DNA of 64,000 nucleotides from Paragorgia papillata (GCA_035771165.1 JAWNZC010000473.1:1557001-1621000); one strand, 5' to 3'; counted from the stretch's first letter, positions 1 to 11,859 are shown. Made by a program: numbers and translations. Notes: generated from the letters alone by a model not told the origin.

Positions 1-234
1 TTAATAATCAATGCAAGCCATGTGTAGGAATATTAAAACCGATGCCAAGGTCTCTTGAAGAGAAATAGTTTCGTGCGCGCGTATTCCTTACTGTTGCATG
101 TTGCAATATAAGTTGCTAGTCATTTATTGCCCTTCCTGAACTTCCTGTTTTGAATTTTATTTGTTTTTGCTTCTTGTCCAGCCAATATGAATCACACGAG
201 AATAACGCCTGTATTCTAAAAGCTCACACACACT
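1..234. other. No gene seen
   Basis: No coding or RNA feature is recognisable. Bases about 205-233 (CGCCTGTATTCTAAAAGCTC and on) recur in inverted orientation at about 16,963-16,990, next to the satellite array, so this is probably the end of a dispersed repeat. Confidence 0.4.
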
Positions 235-407
235 TGTAGTGACGTAACATTGATACTTTTATAATGACGTCATAAGAGTAATATAGGTACCAGTACTAAT
301 ACGAGTAATGAGAATAAGAAGACTGAAGTGAGCGTGCAAGCAAGCAACTATTAAATGTATGTCTCAGTGTTGATATTAAATAAAGTTGTATCAGAGAACA
401 ACACAAT
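235..407 (+). repeat. Probable 5' LTR of a Ty3/gypsy element
   Basis: This stretch begins TGTAGTGACG and lies directly before the gag start at 439. A likely primer-binding segment, TTGGCGACGAGAG, sits at about 416-428. It includes a perfect CRE-type palindrome TGACGTCA (265-272) and an AATAAA-like region near 380, as expected of an LTR promoter and polyadenylation region. The exact LTR ends are uncertain because no second LTR is found in the window; the 3' half of the element is missing after 10,727. Confidence 0.5.
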
Positions 408-438
408 ATTATATTGGCGACGAGAGTAAAGGGTACTC

Positions 439-841
439 ATGGCAGAGGGCGAAGCAGCTCAACCGAATCCTGTGCAAATTCTACAGATGGCACAATCCGT
501 GACAATTCAGCCAATGCCTAAATTTCGACAAGACGCCAAAATAGGGACAAGCCTTGCAACTCGATGGAACAATTGGCAATCGGATTTTGAGATGTTCCTG
601 ACCGCCAGTGGTATAACCGACAACAAACGTAAGCGTGCTCTCCTTCTTTATCAGGCTGGATCTTGAGTAAGGGAGATTTTTAAGCAATTACCTGAAACTG
701 GTAACGACGACGAATATGAAACCACCAAAGGAAAACGGACAGAATACTTCGACCCGCAGAAAACCAAAGGTATGAAGTTTATCGTTTTCGCCAAACAACT
801 CAAGCCCCTAACGAGAGGCTTGTTGAGTTCCACGTGCACAG
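439..841 (+). pseudogene. gag: Ty3/gypsy gag, N-terminal part (broken)
   Basis: The reading frame starts at the ATG of 439 (MAEGEAAQPNP) and gives a capsid-like protein with a conserved tryptophan stretch (WNNWQSDFEMFL). A TGA ends it at 664-666, yet gag-like coding continues in the same frame (VREIFKQLPETGND) and then shifts frame near 770 (YEVYRFRQTTQAPNERL). Coding stops abruptly at about 841, where a hAT element is inserted, and resumes at about 7,975 in the same gag sequence. The normal role would be to form the intracellular retrotransposon particle. The nonsense codon, frameshift and insertion make this copy dead. Confidence 0.8.
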
Positions 842-1974
842 GGGCGTAGGAACCGGGGGGCATAGGGGGCACGTGCTACCCCCCCCCCCCCCCCCCCCCC
901 ACCCCCCCCCCGCCCCCAACCCAACTTTTTAAAAATGGTGAAAAGTGCCCTTTTCTTTTACCAAAGATGTCACTGACATGCCTTTTTGAAGGATATGAAA
1001 TTAAAGTGCCCTTCTCTTTTACCATGGCCAGAAATACGCGACATACGATTGCGCAACACCCCGTCGCGGGTCAATGTGGCTCATTGAACTCGCAATGCAC
1101 AATTTGCATATGAAATTATATAGGGGCACGCGTATTTGTTTGAAGATGTGCTGTTTCTCGATATGCGAAATCAGATCTTGTTAAGGTTAATGTTGAAGAA
1201 TATCATGGACTAAAAATTGAGCCCTATTGGCAAATTTTCGGTTGTCCCTCAGAAAATATATAAAATCGTGTTGGTTCTCTATGGTTTGTTGTGTGTTAGT
1301 ACGAATTAAACTCCTAGTTACATATTTAAAACCGCTCGTGAAGTCGTAACATCCACAAAATCAAACATGCGAAATCGGTTCATGTAAGTACAATGTCTGA
1401 GGTTGCTGGTTTAAGTAATAGCTTAACATTTTATCTTACTTTCGCTTGTCCATTTCGCTGTTGTATTTTAGAAAGCATAAACCAAATCGTAGTTTCATTT
1501 AGGCCCACTTGCAAATTAGTTTCCTATTCAATTTGGGCCCCTATGCAAATTACATCGTGTCTATTAAAGCATAACGGGAAGATAACATAGGCTGGGACTG
1601 TTTTTTCATGTTTTGAGTTCATTATTCTTAGACATATACGTTTAGGATTATTGTCAAGGATAATCGATAAGCAAAGTTTATCCTTATAGAATACCTAAAC
1701 ATTAAAAAGTTTCTTAAATCAGAAATGTTACGTTTACTACGGCTACTTCAGCCTCGTGTTATAAATGAACTACGTTTTATCCCGACTCCTATTGTATGCG
1801 CAGACGAAACTCCGATTTCGTCTATATGACCAACAAACTTCTGGGTCGACAATCGAAACATCCGTGTTTTAAAATTTCCATAACTCCGCGATATACTGCA
1901 GTATCGCAACTCTTTTGGTATTGAAATATAGTAAGGTTAGATAACTGCCGAAACAGAGAACGTAGGAGTCTAAC

Positions 1975-1999
1975 GTTTCGAGCGAAGGCCCTTCGTCAG
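1975..1999 (-). ncRNA. Hammerhead-ribozyme-like motif, inverted copy
   Basis: The reverse complement shows CTGACGA, a GGGC/GCTC stem closed by a short loop, then GAAAC and GTT, the order of the hammerhead conserved core. Helix III would be only the ACGU palindrome, which fits types that work as dimers. The assignment is from motif order only. Confidence 0.45.
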
Positions 2000-2012
2000 A
2001 GAGAAACGTTTC

Positions 2013-2044
2013 TCTCTGACGAAGGGCCTTCGCTCGAAACGTTA
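2013..2044 (+). ncRNA. Hammerhead-ribozyme-like motif, forward copy
   Basis: CTGACGA is at 2016-2022 and GAAAC at 2036-2040. A G-rich/C-rich stem lies between them, GTT follows, and TCU/AGA can pair as the start of helix I. This is the mirror of the minus-strand copy at 1975-1999. Known hammerheads in Penelope-like elements have this arrangement. Activity cannot be judged by reading. Confidence 0.45.
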
Positions 2045-3180
2045 GACTCCTACGTTCTCTGTTTCGGCAGTTATCTAACCTTACTGTATTTCAATTGTTG
2101 TTTCAATACTGCCTACGCAGCACACTACTTTTATTTCTTTTGGTATTGAATTGATGCTTGTTGTCTGCTTGTTTTAATTTAAATTTGCCGGATCGTATAT
2201 CAGGAAATATTCCGAATACTCATGCGCTATACGTAAAACGCTGACAAAGACACGTATATCTTGCAGACTCAAATGTCGCGTATTTCTGGCTGTGCCAAAT
2301 ATATCAAAGACATGCCCTTTTGAAAGATATGGAATTGTGCCTGAATTACTGTAAATATAAAAAACAATGGAAGCATTATGAAAAAAAATAAAAAGCAAAT
2401 ACAGTAATACTTTTAATTTGATGTCCGAAGCGTTTGAGCGCGACAGCACTCTATATCCTCTCTAGCGGTGCGGCATGGGGACACTTGTGGACTTTGAGAG
2501 ACTTTCGAGTTTTTTGTCGGGGAGGCTTGGAAACGATTTTGTGTGTTTTGGTTTTGAGCAGCCATCTTGAAAGGTAGGAAATGCATTTATGTAAATTAGA
2601 TATATGTAAATTAGATAAGCCCGATATAGGAGTCATTATTCGAAGTAACATAGAAAGTTTGAATGACCAGTGATGTTCATTTTAATGAGTTTATGATTCT
2701 ATATTTCTATTTAAACGACATATTTATAAAAACAACTGACTTTTGTACTTGTCGCGGCTGGCTGCTAGCTAAAGACTAAAGTAGCTATTACTTGTATCAA
2801 AACTTACAAAACATGTTTACAGCCGAGTCGGCACTAGTGCAAGTGTTCTTCGGCGTTTGGAAGTTGTTTGCAAATTGGAAGCTTATTGAATCATTTGAAT
2901 GCCCTCAAACCACAGTAGCCCAAGCTTATACTAAGTCAGTTCACTTTATGTAAGACCTATTATTTACTTCAAGAGTTCAAGTTTACATATTTTTTTTAAT
3001 TTGATTCTCCATGCATAGAAATTCATTTGATTTGTCAAAATGCTATATTATCCTGAATGTAGATATACAGTTCTTGAATCTTGTCTTTCCAAAATTCAAC
3101 CGCTGAATGCTTGTATAAACGCTTATTTTATAATAAATATTCATCGTATGTTTTAAAAGAATAAAGTTTGCCGATGAAAT

Positions 3181-5842
3181 ATGCCACGTAAAGAGCACTG
3201 CAAAAGAATACGAGAAGAGCTACTGAACGAGGCAGCATCGAGTGCACCGAAGCTCAGTAGATTTGGTTTCACTTTCACAAAGCTATCAGACAAGTCAGCT
3301 CAGGACCCAAGGCCAAGTACCCTTGACCCAATTGCATCTTCTTCATCCGAGGATACGACAACCTACATTCATGCGAAAACTTCCTGCTCGGTTTCACACT
3401 TTCCTAATACTGCAGTATCAGACTCTGCCCTTGAGTTAACACCTGAGCCGCCATTTACAGAAATCCAGTCTACTTCTCCTGATGAGTTAGTATACGAGAC
3501 CACTAGTACCCAGTCTTCTCCTGATGAGTTAGTACACGAGACCAGTAGTACCCAGTCTTCTCCTGACGAGTTAGTACACGAGACCAGTAGTACCTAGTCT
3601 TCTCCTGACGAGTTGGTACACGAGACCAGTAGTACCCAGTCTTCTCCTGACGAGTTAGTACACGAGATCAGTAGTACCCAGTCTTCTCCTGATGAGTTAG
3701 TATACGAGACCAGTAGAACCCAGTCAACCGGTTGTACCCAGTCTTCAGAATCAGGTTGTCAGTCCTCATGCTGCACACAAGATTCTCCATACCAGCCAAC
3801 ATCAGCTGAATTGAAGGAAACATCTGTCAAGCAGACTTGCCATGATGGAAAGTTAAAGTTTCGACAATGTCCGGCATCCATTTTCTCCAAGTATAACTGG
3901 GTAACATATTGCATGATGCGAGGTGCTATAGCATGTTTCTTCTGCAAAACAGCGAATGAATCGAAAAATGGCTTATAACGTTCAGTTATCACAAAGAGAA
4001 CGCATTCTGTTCGGGAGACTTTAGCAATTGGAAAAAATGCCAAGAAAAACTCGACAAACATCAAAATTCTCATTTCCACCGAGAATCTGTTGAGAAACTT
4101 ATGTGCCTGAACGACGCAAGTATGAACATTGGTGCTCAGCTTGATAAACAATATAAAGATGACCAAGACCTTCAACGAAACTATTTCTAAAACAGCTTAG
4201 CAGCTTAAGGTACCTGGCACGTCAAGGTTTTGCTATACGTGGGCATGAATCTATCGAGAGTAATCTTATTCAGTTGCTTAAGACAAGCTAAGGGCGGAGG
4301 ATGTTCCTGAATTGAACCACTGGATTGAAAAGGGGCAATATCTCAGTCCTGTTGTAATCAATGAACTGATCGAAATGATGGGTAATTCTGTTTTACGATC
4401 CATCTTGGAAGACATTAAAGGCAACTCAGGTTTATTCGGACTGATTGCCGACGAGTCTCGTGACATCAGCAACAAAGAGCAACTTACATGCGTACTCCCA
4501 TGGGTACCTTTGTCCGATTTGATGACTCATGAAGATTTTATCGGTATGTACCTAATCGAGAAACCTGATGCTGAAACGATAGTAGCCTCTTTGAAAGACG
4601 TTTTGTTGAGAAGTAAACTCCAATTAAGCGACTGTCGATGGCAAGCTTATGATGGTGCAGCAACGATGAGTGGTCATCTGAGAGGAGTTGCAGCTCGACT
4701 CCTGGCTGAGAACCCGGCAGCTCACCGTATCCATTGTGCCAATCACAGACTAGATTTAGCTTTGAAAGGCTGCGCAAACGAAAGCAAGATCATCAGTGAT
4801 ACTTTGAACTTTGTGCAGGATTTGGCAGTTTTTATTCGAAACTCCCCGCTAAGAATGTCCACGTACGAAAATATTGCCAAAGATTTCGAGCCCGACAAGT
4901 CTGTTGAGAGTCTCCGTCTTCTTTGCCCAACTCGTTGGACTGTTAGAACAAAATCGATCTCGGCAGTGCTGAACAATTACCAGGCCATATATGCTACGTT
5001 ACTGAGTATTTCAGAAAATGGCTCGACTCGTGAAAACCGCGACAAAGCTGCAGGCCTTTCGGAGAAGATGACGAAGTTTACGACCTTTTTTGGATTGCAT
5101 TTTGCAATGAACCTTTTCAGTGTCTCTGAACAACTTGCAACTACAATGCAAAGCAAAGGAATCCTTGCGCAGACTGTAATGATTGGGGTCAACGCTTTGA
5201 AAGATAATTTACAGCATCAAAGAAACGATTATGATTTTTTTTTAATCAAACACCTGACAAGGCAGATGCAGTGAGCATGGTAGAAGAGCCAACTCTACCA
5301 TGTCAAAGAAAGGTGCCTCGCCGTCTGCAACATGGCGACGCTGTGCAACACCAGTTTGATTCGGCAAAATCAATGTTTCGGGCACAGTACTTTGAGGCAA
5401 TTGATGCATGCTTTGCTGAACTGAATAGACGATTTGATGAAAGATCATACGCACCACTTCAACCTCTTGAAGACGTTTTCCTGAATGCTGTAAGAGAAAG
5501 TGTAATCAAACAATGTTTGCCAGAAGTTAAACAAGTAACATCAATGGACACCGTGTTTTCAGCAGCGTCCTATAGCCAGAATGGCACATTTCTCCTATCG
5601 AATGCTGTTCGTCTGTTGCAGATATACTTGTTGGCGATGAGTGCAGCATCTGCTGAAAGATCTTTTTCAGTCCAACGACGGATAAAAAGCTTTTGAGGAA
5701 CACCATTACAGAGAAAAGATACAATAATCTCCTGGTGCTATACATCCCCAAAGAAAAGACTTACAATATCAATCTTACCGAACTTGCAAAGGAATTCACG
5801 CAGAAAAATGACAGGAGATTAAGATTTTTTGGCAAATTCTAA
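3181..5842 (+). pseudogene. hAT transposase (TTF-zinc-finger / ZMYM1-like type), decayed
   Basis: The protein starts at 3181 (MPRKEHCKRIREELL). It passes through a 14-residue tandem repeat (SPDELVHETSSTQS) and then a TTF-type zinc-finger region (CPASIFSKYNW, ACFFCK) near 3870-3975. The catalytic core follows: LIADESRDISNKEQL (first Asp, about 4440-4490) and YDGAATMSG (second Asp region, about 4645-4675). The hAT dimerisation tail SAASAERSFSVQRR lies at 5640-5690, with a last segment ending FFGKF at 5842. Breaks: TAG at 3595, TAA at 3976, several frame changes at 3980-4310, TGA at 5272 and a shift at 5694. The family cuts and pastes hAT elements with 8-bp duplications. This copy cannot make a full protein. 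Confidence 0.85.
3472..3725 (+). repeat. 42-bp coding tandem repeat in the transposase
   Basis: Six copies of a 42-bp unit encode SPDELV(H/Y)E(T/I)(S/T)STQS with little divergence. In copy 3 the glutamine codon CAG has become TAG (3595). The unit keeps the frame, so the expansion probably happened while the gene was still translated. Confidence 0.85.
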
Positions 5843-5865
5843 GCAATTCTAATTTTGGCATATTC

Positions 5866-7135
5866 TTAAAGGATGAATGTCCACCTAATGCTTTGCGCGC
5901 TCGCAATGCACCCTCGCGGCCATTTTTCGGGCCACGAAATTCAACAAGTGAAGCAATCCCTCGATATCTGAGCAATCCTTGCAGTAAATTACTCAATTTA
6001 TGTTTTTCGTGAGAGCAAAGATGATTTAGTAAGTAGTTATTGTCATATTTTTGATAATATTTGATTATACTCAGAGGGCCGTGGAGTTGTATTTCGAGAC
6101 AAGTATTCGTCGATCGGCGTTTCTTACAAAACCAAACGAAGGCCAGACAAGAGATCGTAACTAAACAACGTAGACACTAAATTAGATGCCATAAATAAGA
6201 GCTAGCTAGACTCAACGTTTTGTCATTTCAATAAGACGCATTCATACTGCTGTTAGTTGTTTACAAGTGGTTTACCTGTTGGATTGCATCTCCGATTAGG
6301 ATTTGTTTTGATTAGGCGCTCTTGTTCTCTGGCGTTTAATTTCCAAATGCAATACTGCAATGTATCGCAGTGTTTCGTTTGTAGTTGTAGGCTCCTTTCC
6401 CTTCGAATAGGCTACAGTAACACAAGAGTGAAGACCATCCAAATATTTTTGGAAACGTGGAGCGTGTGTACAGCAACAGAAGTGTTATGCACAGTCTGTA
6501 AAGTGCGAAATAATAATTATATATGTACTTGAATGGCCGTTGTATTCAAAGCCGTTGTGAATAGAACACTCTGACAGATTCGTGGAGTGTCGTTTATAAT
6601 TATTTTCGACAAATTCTGAGTCAGACATCGCTACAAATCGATTCAAACGACTTTTGGAAGCTTATAATATCATCGGCTGAGAACCAAACAATAATCAAAA
6701 CAAATCAGTCCTAATCGGAGATGCAATCCAACAGGTAAACCACTTGTAAACAACTAACAGCAGTCTTATTGAAATGACAAAACTTTGAGTCTAGCTGTAT
6801 ACGTTTAGTTATGATCTCTTGTCTGGCCTTCGTTTGGTTTTGTAAGAAACGCCGATCGACGAATACTTGTCTCGAAATACAACTCCACGGCCCTCTGAGT
6901 GTAATCAAATATTATCAAAAATATGACAATAACTACTTACTAAATCATCTTAGCTCTCACGAAAAACATAAATTGAGTAATTTACTGCAAGCATTGCTCA
7001 GATATCGAGGGATCGCTTCACTTGTTGAATTTCGTGGCCCGAAAAATGGCCGCGAGCGTACATGACCAAAGTGATCGCGTGCACTCTCATTGTATAGTGA
7101 GCGCGCAAAGCATTAGGTGGACACTCATCCTTTAA
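5866..7135. mobile_element. Fold-back element flanked by TTAA
   Basis: The ends are TTAAAGGATGAATGTCCACC and its inverse ending in TCATCCTTTAA. Both arms run inward for about 430-450 bp (5866 to about 6315 and about 6700 to 7135) and remain clearly complementary, with a ~390-bp unrelated loop. TTAA at both ends suggests a piggyBac-type target duplication. There is no transposase. The insertion lies just downstream of the hAT transposase stop. Confidence 0.7.
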
Positions 7136-7974
7136 TAAAAACTACAGACATGCACTGCCTTTTTCCCGAGAATTAAGGATAATATCAAACGTTGATTATG
7201 AACCATATTCTTGCTATATGTTTTTGTTTAAACCAGTTAGTTAACATTTAGTTCATTATTTTCGTTGATCAAGATGAATATTTGATAGTTTTGTAACCGC
7301 AGAACTTCTTTATCACATATGAAAAGTTCTATTTTGGAATGACTTTATGTGGACACTATTGTAACTATCAGTTGTTTTGCATTTTGTGTAATTTAACGTG
7401 TCTTTGAATTGAATGTTGGTACCTTGCTAGTTTTACCAAATAACTATGTTTAATCAAAGTCAAGTAGGCCGTCCGAAGCGCGGAGGCAGAGGGGACTTTT
7501 TTTTGTAACATACTTTTGAACATGCAAAAAATCTGTTACATATTGCGTTGGATTTGAACAGAATTTTAAGTATTAACATCCATTTAAGGATTCTTGCTTA
7601 GCATGCGCAGTTATTGCTTTTTGGCGTGCGCGAGGGACTTGGAAATCCAAATCCATCATGGCATCTTATGATGAAGGCTAATCTCCATGAAACTCCATGA
7701 ACATGGCATTTCTTAATCAACAAGTAACTAAGAGAAATATTGATAAAAAATTGGCATTAAATCCTCCAAGCTAGTAAATTATGTGTGTGATTCTTCGTTT
7801 TTATGTAAAATTTCAACTTGCCTGCCGCAAAATTAGCTGAAAGAATTTGCTCAAATTGCAGGAAATGGTGTTTCTGAGGTTCTATATTTCAAAACCCCCC
7901 TAGAATGCGGTCACAAATTTCCCATACACGACTACAGGGTGCCCTTTCTGTATGCAAAAGTGCCCCTGAAAGCT
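7136..7974. other. Right flank of the hAT element, no gene seen
   Basis: AT-rich sequence without a recognisable coding frame. The last 150 bases contain short G/C runs typical of hAT subterminal regions. Confidence 0.5.
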
Positions 7975-8399
7975 CGTGCCGGTTCCACACACGCCCAAGA
8001 ACGATGGCCAAAACATGTGAATTTAACGATGTGGAGTTTGAAATCGAGGAGTAGATAATTATTGGGGGAACGACGTCAAAGATTCGTAAACGTGCTCTGC
8101 GCGACCCGACGTTTGACTTGAAAGCAATGCTCTTGGAAGGACAACGCGACGAGCAGAGTTCTTACCAAGCAAACGAAATCGAATCGAAAGAAGTAGTCGA
8201 TGCGGCGACAAACAAACTCGATTTAAACAACGCTAAAGTCGCTACAACCTGTCGATATTGTGGGCGTGCATTTCTTCACGACGGCTGTTGCCCAGCGAAA
8301 GGTAAAACTTGTAATAACTGTGGGAAAGCAAATCACTTTGCTAAAGTCTGCAAAAGTAAGTCTCGGAAACCAAGATACAACGCTCAGAAGTCACAATAA
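7975..8399 (+). pseudogene. gag: Ty3/gypsy gag, C-terminal part with nucleocapsid
   Basis: Coding resumes after the hAT insertion (MAKTCEFNDVEFEIEE) and has an in-frame TAG near 8053 before continuing. The ORF at 8118-8399 (MKAMLLEGQRDEQSS) contains the nucleocapsid zinc knuckle, CRYCG followed by C-x2-C-x4-H-x4-C (CNNCGKANHFAKVC), and a basic tail ending at TAA. The knuckle would bind the element's RNA in the particle. The gag/pol boundary follows within about 20 bases in another frame, as usual for this group. Confidence 0.85.
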
Positions 8400-8420
8400 C
8401 CGCGGAATGCTCAAAAGAAA

Positions 8421-10727
8421 GTGTTGAAACCCCTGGCTAAAGACGCAAGTTCGGATTCTGACGAAGAATATTTATATACGATGACGGCCAAACGTGAAAA
8501 CAACGCCAAAGTGAAAGTGAAAGTAGGCGGAGCATCCCTCAAGATGACAGTCGATACTGGAGCAACAATTAATGTTATTGATGAGCAGACATATTCAGGA
8601 ATGACTGGAGTTAAACTACAAAATACAAACACTAAACGAAACCCGTTAAATTCATTGGGAAATTTGAAGCTGTTATTGAGACACGCAAGCGAATTTCCGT
8701 CGCAACATTCTACGTAAGTGAAAGGTGAAAATTGCGGAAATCTTTTATCGCTTTCTACTGCTCAAGATCTAGGTTTAATCAGTTTACATTTGAACAAAAT
8801 AACAACAAAAGATACCGCTTTGGACACTATGCTTAAGAAACACACGAAAGTATTCGAGGGATTGGGAAAGTTAAAAGGAGAGTCAGTGAAACTAGATATC
8901 GACAAAGAACAAGTCCCAAAAGCTCAGCCGCAAAGGCGAATTCCATATCATATTCGCGACAAGGTCAAAAACGCGATGAAAGAACTCGAGAAAGAAGATG
9001 TCATTGAACGAGTGCCTGTTCGAAGATCAAGCAACACCGTGGGTTTCACTAATAGTCGCTGTACCAAAGAAAGATGGCCGAGTTCGAATATGTGTTGATA
9101 TGAGACTCGCAAACGAAGCAACACGACGAGTTCGACATCCGATACTTACAGTGAACGATATCAGTTTGGCGCTAAATGGAGCAAAGTACTTTACAAAACT
9201 TGACCTCTCACAAGCATATCATCAATTAGTGTTGGATGAACAGAGTCGCTATATAACCACCTTTAGCACACACGTAGGATTGTATAGATACAAGCGACTG
9301 AACTATGGAACAAATGCCTCAGCTGAGATTTTTCAACACGCACTGCAAACACAATTACAAGGGCTTCAAGACGTAAAGAATATCGCGGATGATATTATTG
9401 TATTCGGAACGACAAGAGCTGAACATGATGAAAACTTGGATAAATGCCTTCGCCGCTTATCCAACAAAGGCCTAAAGCTGAATCGAGAAAAATGTAATTT
9501 CCTCAGCGACACACTTGAATTATTTGGACAGATATTCTCCAAAGAAGGCACGCGACCAGACCCGAAGCGAGTAAACGATTTACTCAACGCTCCACAGCCT
9601 TCGAGTGTACACGACGTCCGACGTTTGTTGGGAATGGCCAACTACAGCAGTAAATACATCCCTGATTTCGCTATGCTGACAGCTCCACTTCGTGAATTAA
9701 CTAAAAAGAACGCTCGATTTGAATGGAAACAAAAACACCGAGTATGCTTCGACAAGCTAACAACCGCATTAGCATCAGCGCCGTATATGTCTTATTTTGA
9801 CAAAGAAAAAGAGCATTCGTTGTGGTCGACGCTAGTCCTGTGGGGATCTCAGCGCTTTTGTCACAACAGAAACCAGGAGCTGATGATCAGAAAGTAATAG
9901 CTTATGCAAGCCGAGCATTAACAAACCCAGAAAAACGATATTCGCAAACCGAAAAAGAGGCGTTGGCCATTGTTTGGTCTGTTGAACATTTTCATTTATT
10001 TCTCTATGGCAGTGAATTTACATTAGTGACTGATCACAAGCCGCTTGAAGTGATCTATGGAAATCGCAACTCTAAACGTCTCCAACCCTATGCATTCAAG
10101 ATTGTTTGCAAATAATCCTGGAGACTATTTATCCAGACATCCTACTCCTCGAAGTACACGAAAACAAGAGAAGATGACAAAAGAGTACATCAACTTCATT
10201 GTGAACAATGGAATTCATGCAAAAGCAATGACATTGGAAGAGATTACGGATGCCACTAATTTGGACAGAACATTAAGAGGACTTCGCGTGCTGCGATCAA
10301 GATGAATAAATGGGACTCACATGTTGTTAAAGCATTCAAAGGTGTCAAGGATGAACTGACTGTTACATCGCATGGTATTATTCTACGAGGGACAGGAATA
10401 GTAAATCCGAAAACTCTGCAGCAAAGAGCAGTCGATATCGCACACGAAGCACACCTCGGCATCGAAAAGACCAAAGCCTTACTCAGAGAGAAAATATGGT
10501 TTCCTCAGATTGACAATTTTGTGAAGAACGCTATCGACCAATGCATAGCCTGTCAAGCTGTTGGAAGACCGAAGCCTCCTGAACCAATAGCCACGACAAG
10601 AATACCAAAGCAACCTCGGAAAATTCTACACATAGATTTCTATGGACCTCTTCCATCCAGTGCATATCTTCTCGTCGTGATTATAGATATACTCAAGATT
10701 CCCAGAGGTGGAAATTTAAGTTACCTT
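8421..10727 (+). pseudogene. pol: Ty3/gypsy pol: protease, RT, RNase H, integrase (broken)
   Basis: Domains run in Ty3/gypsy order. The protease has VDTGATINVID (about 8550-8582). Reverse transcriptase spans about 8920-9690, with VPKKDGRVRICVD, FTKLDLSQAYHQ and the catalytic IADDIIVFG (about 9382-9408). RNase H follows at 9822-10,090 (VDASPVGISALL, TEKEALAIVW, VTDHKPLE). The integrase has an HHCC finger (H-x-AH ... CIACQ, about 10,437-10,556) and the first catalytic Asp in HIDFYGPLP (about 10,630). Breaks: TAA at 8715, frameshift near 9010, TGA near 9830 with RNase H in another frame, a deletion between RNase H and integrase near 10,110, and a frameshift near 10,690. Homology stops at about 10,727 and the rest of the integrase and 3' LTR are absent. 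Confidence 0.9.
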
Positions 10728-10867
10728 AAATCATAGTCAATCGAGATATGGTCTGGAAACTCAGCTAAAGTCTTTGGTCTATCTTTTTGTTCGCCTTTAT
10801 GCATTTTTGTGCACGGTGCACGGTCACTGAACACATTGTATTTTAGTATAATGAACGAATTGTCTAA

Positions 10868-11765
10868 CAGTGGCGTAGCCAAGGGGGGGCGAGGGGGGGG
10901 GGGGGGGTAATGATATTACTATATATTACTGTTTTAATATGCACGAAAATATTAAACGATCTGCGGCTTCGACGTTAAACGCAATGTAGCGCAATTCATC
11001 AAGGTCGTATATTTGACCTTGTGATTCTGCACAAACGTGCTGTCGCGCTTGGCATGGCAAGTCTTCGCAGGCATGGCACCGAGAAGACTTGATTTAGTTT
11101 AAGTACCATATTATTTGTTGTGCTGCTTGTGCATGTAAATACCAATTATATATCGTATACTTGCAAATTATGCCTGTGCATGTGTCGACTACAAATTGTA
11201 ATGCTGTTTGTGTGAGTATATCGACTATATGTCAGTTTTGGCTACTATAAAATTCCAACTCGACAATTTGAATGGCACTGTTTGAAATATATCAAAGCCC
11301 TACGCCTAGTTCAAGTTCAAACGTCAAACGCACATAAACCTAACTCAATTGTCAAGAATGTTTTCCGTAACTTAACCTAATTTGCATTGATTTTGGTTCA
11401 TGTGAAGTTCCAGGTTTGAACTTGGCCTGAAACTTTTTGATGGGTCAAATTTCAGTTTGGTGTAGTCTAGATGGAAAATATAGCATTACAAGGTCCACAT
11501 ACATACGACTTATCATAAATAATTCTCAATAAATTTTGATATGTGTACTACATTGTTTTGGTTTGGAGACAACAAAACTTTGCTATTTATGGCGATCAGT
11601 TATTTTTTTAAATCTCGCTTCAGAATGCGGGAAATGCAGTCTGAGAGATTCTAGAATTCAAAAAATTTCCGGGGGGGCATGCCCCCGGACCCCCCTAGGA
11701 GGCTCGCGTCTTCGACGCTCGACAAATTTCGCTCCCCCAAAGACAGAACCCTGGCTACGCCACTG
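10868..11765. mobile_element. Non-autonomous hAT element with 8-bp duplication
   Basis: The ends are CAGTGGCGTAGCCA and TGGCTACGCCACTG, a perfect 14-bp inverted repeat. The flanks are TTGTCTAA (10,860-10,867) and TTGTCCAA (11,766-11,773), an 8-bp duplication with one change, as expected for hAT. A G run at 10,884-10,906 and a C-rich right end flank an interior without transposase. Part of the interior (about 11,550-11,700) resembles 47,690-47,812. Confidence 0.85.
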
Positions 11766-11859
11766 TTGTCCAATAGCAACGTTTCAGTTCAATCACTCAA
11801 CCGTGTTATTTAAATATTAATAAACCTAAAACAAAGGATGTGCACCGTGTAAGGTACGG

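Larger units (their letters stand above)
1926..2135. mobile_element. 210-bp Penelope-derived inverted insertion
   Basis: A 15-bp direct repeat, TCTTTTGGTATTGAA, flanks the insertion exactly (1911-1925 and 2136-2150). About 165 of the 210 bases form a near-perfect palindrome centred at about 2007 (AAACGTTT). Each arm carries a CTGACGA ... CGAAAC block typical of the hammerhead motifs found in Penelope-like elements. There is no open reading frame. A long target duplication of variable size fits target-primed insertion rather than cut-and-paste. Confidence 0.65.
842..7974 (+). mobile_element. hAT DNA transposon inserted in the gypsy gag
   Basis: The gag reading frame is interrupted here and continues on the far side. 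The left end reads CAGGGGCGTAGGAACCGG followed by a run of about 25 C (882-910); the right end carries CCCCTGAAAGC and CCGG. TTCCAC occurs at both junctions, consistent with a degraded 8-bp target duplication, although the exact boundaries are unresolved. The body carries a decayed hAT transposase (3181-5842). The element has itself been invaded by a Penelope-derived unit (1926-2135) and a TTAA-flanked fold-back element (5866-7135). No coding signal is seen at 850-1900, 2150-3180 or 7136-7970. Confidence 0.7.
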
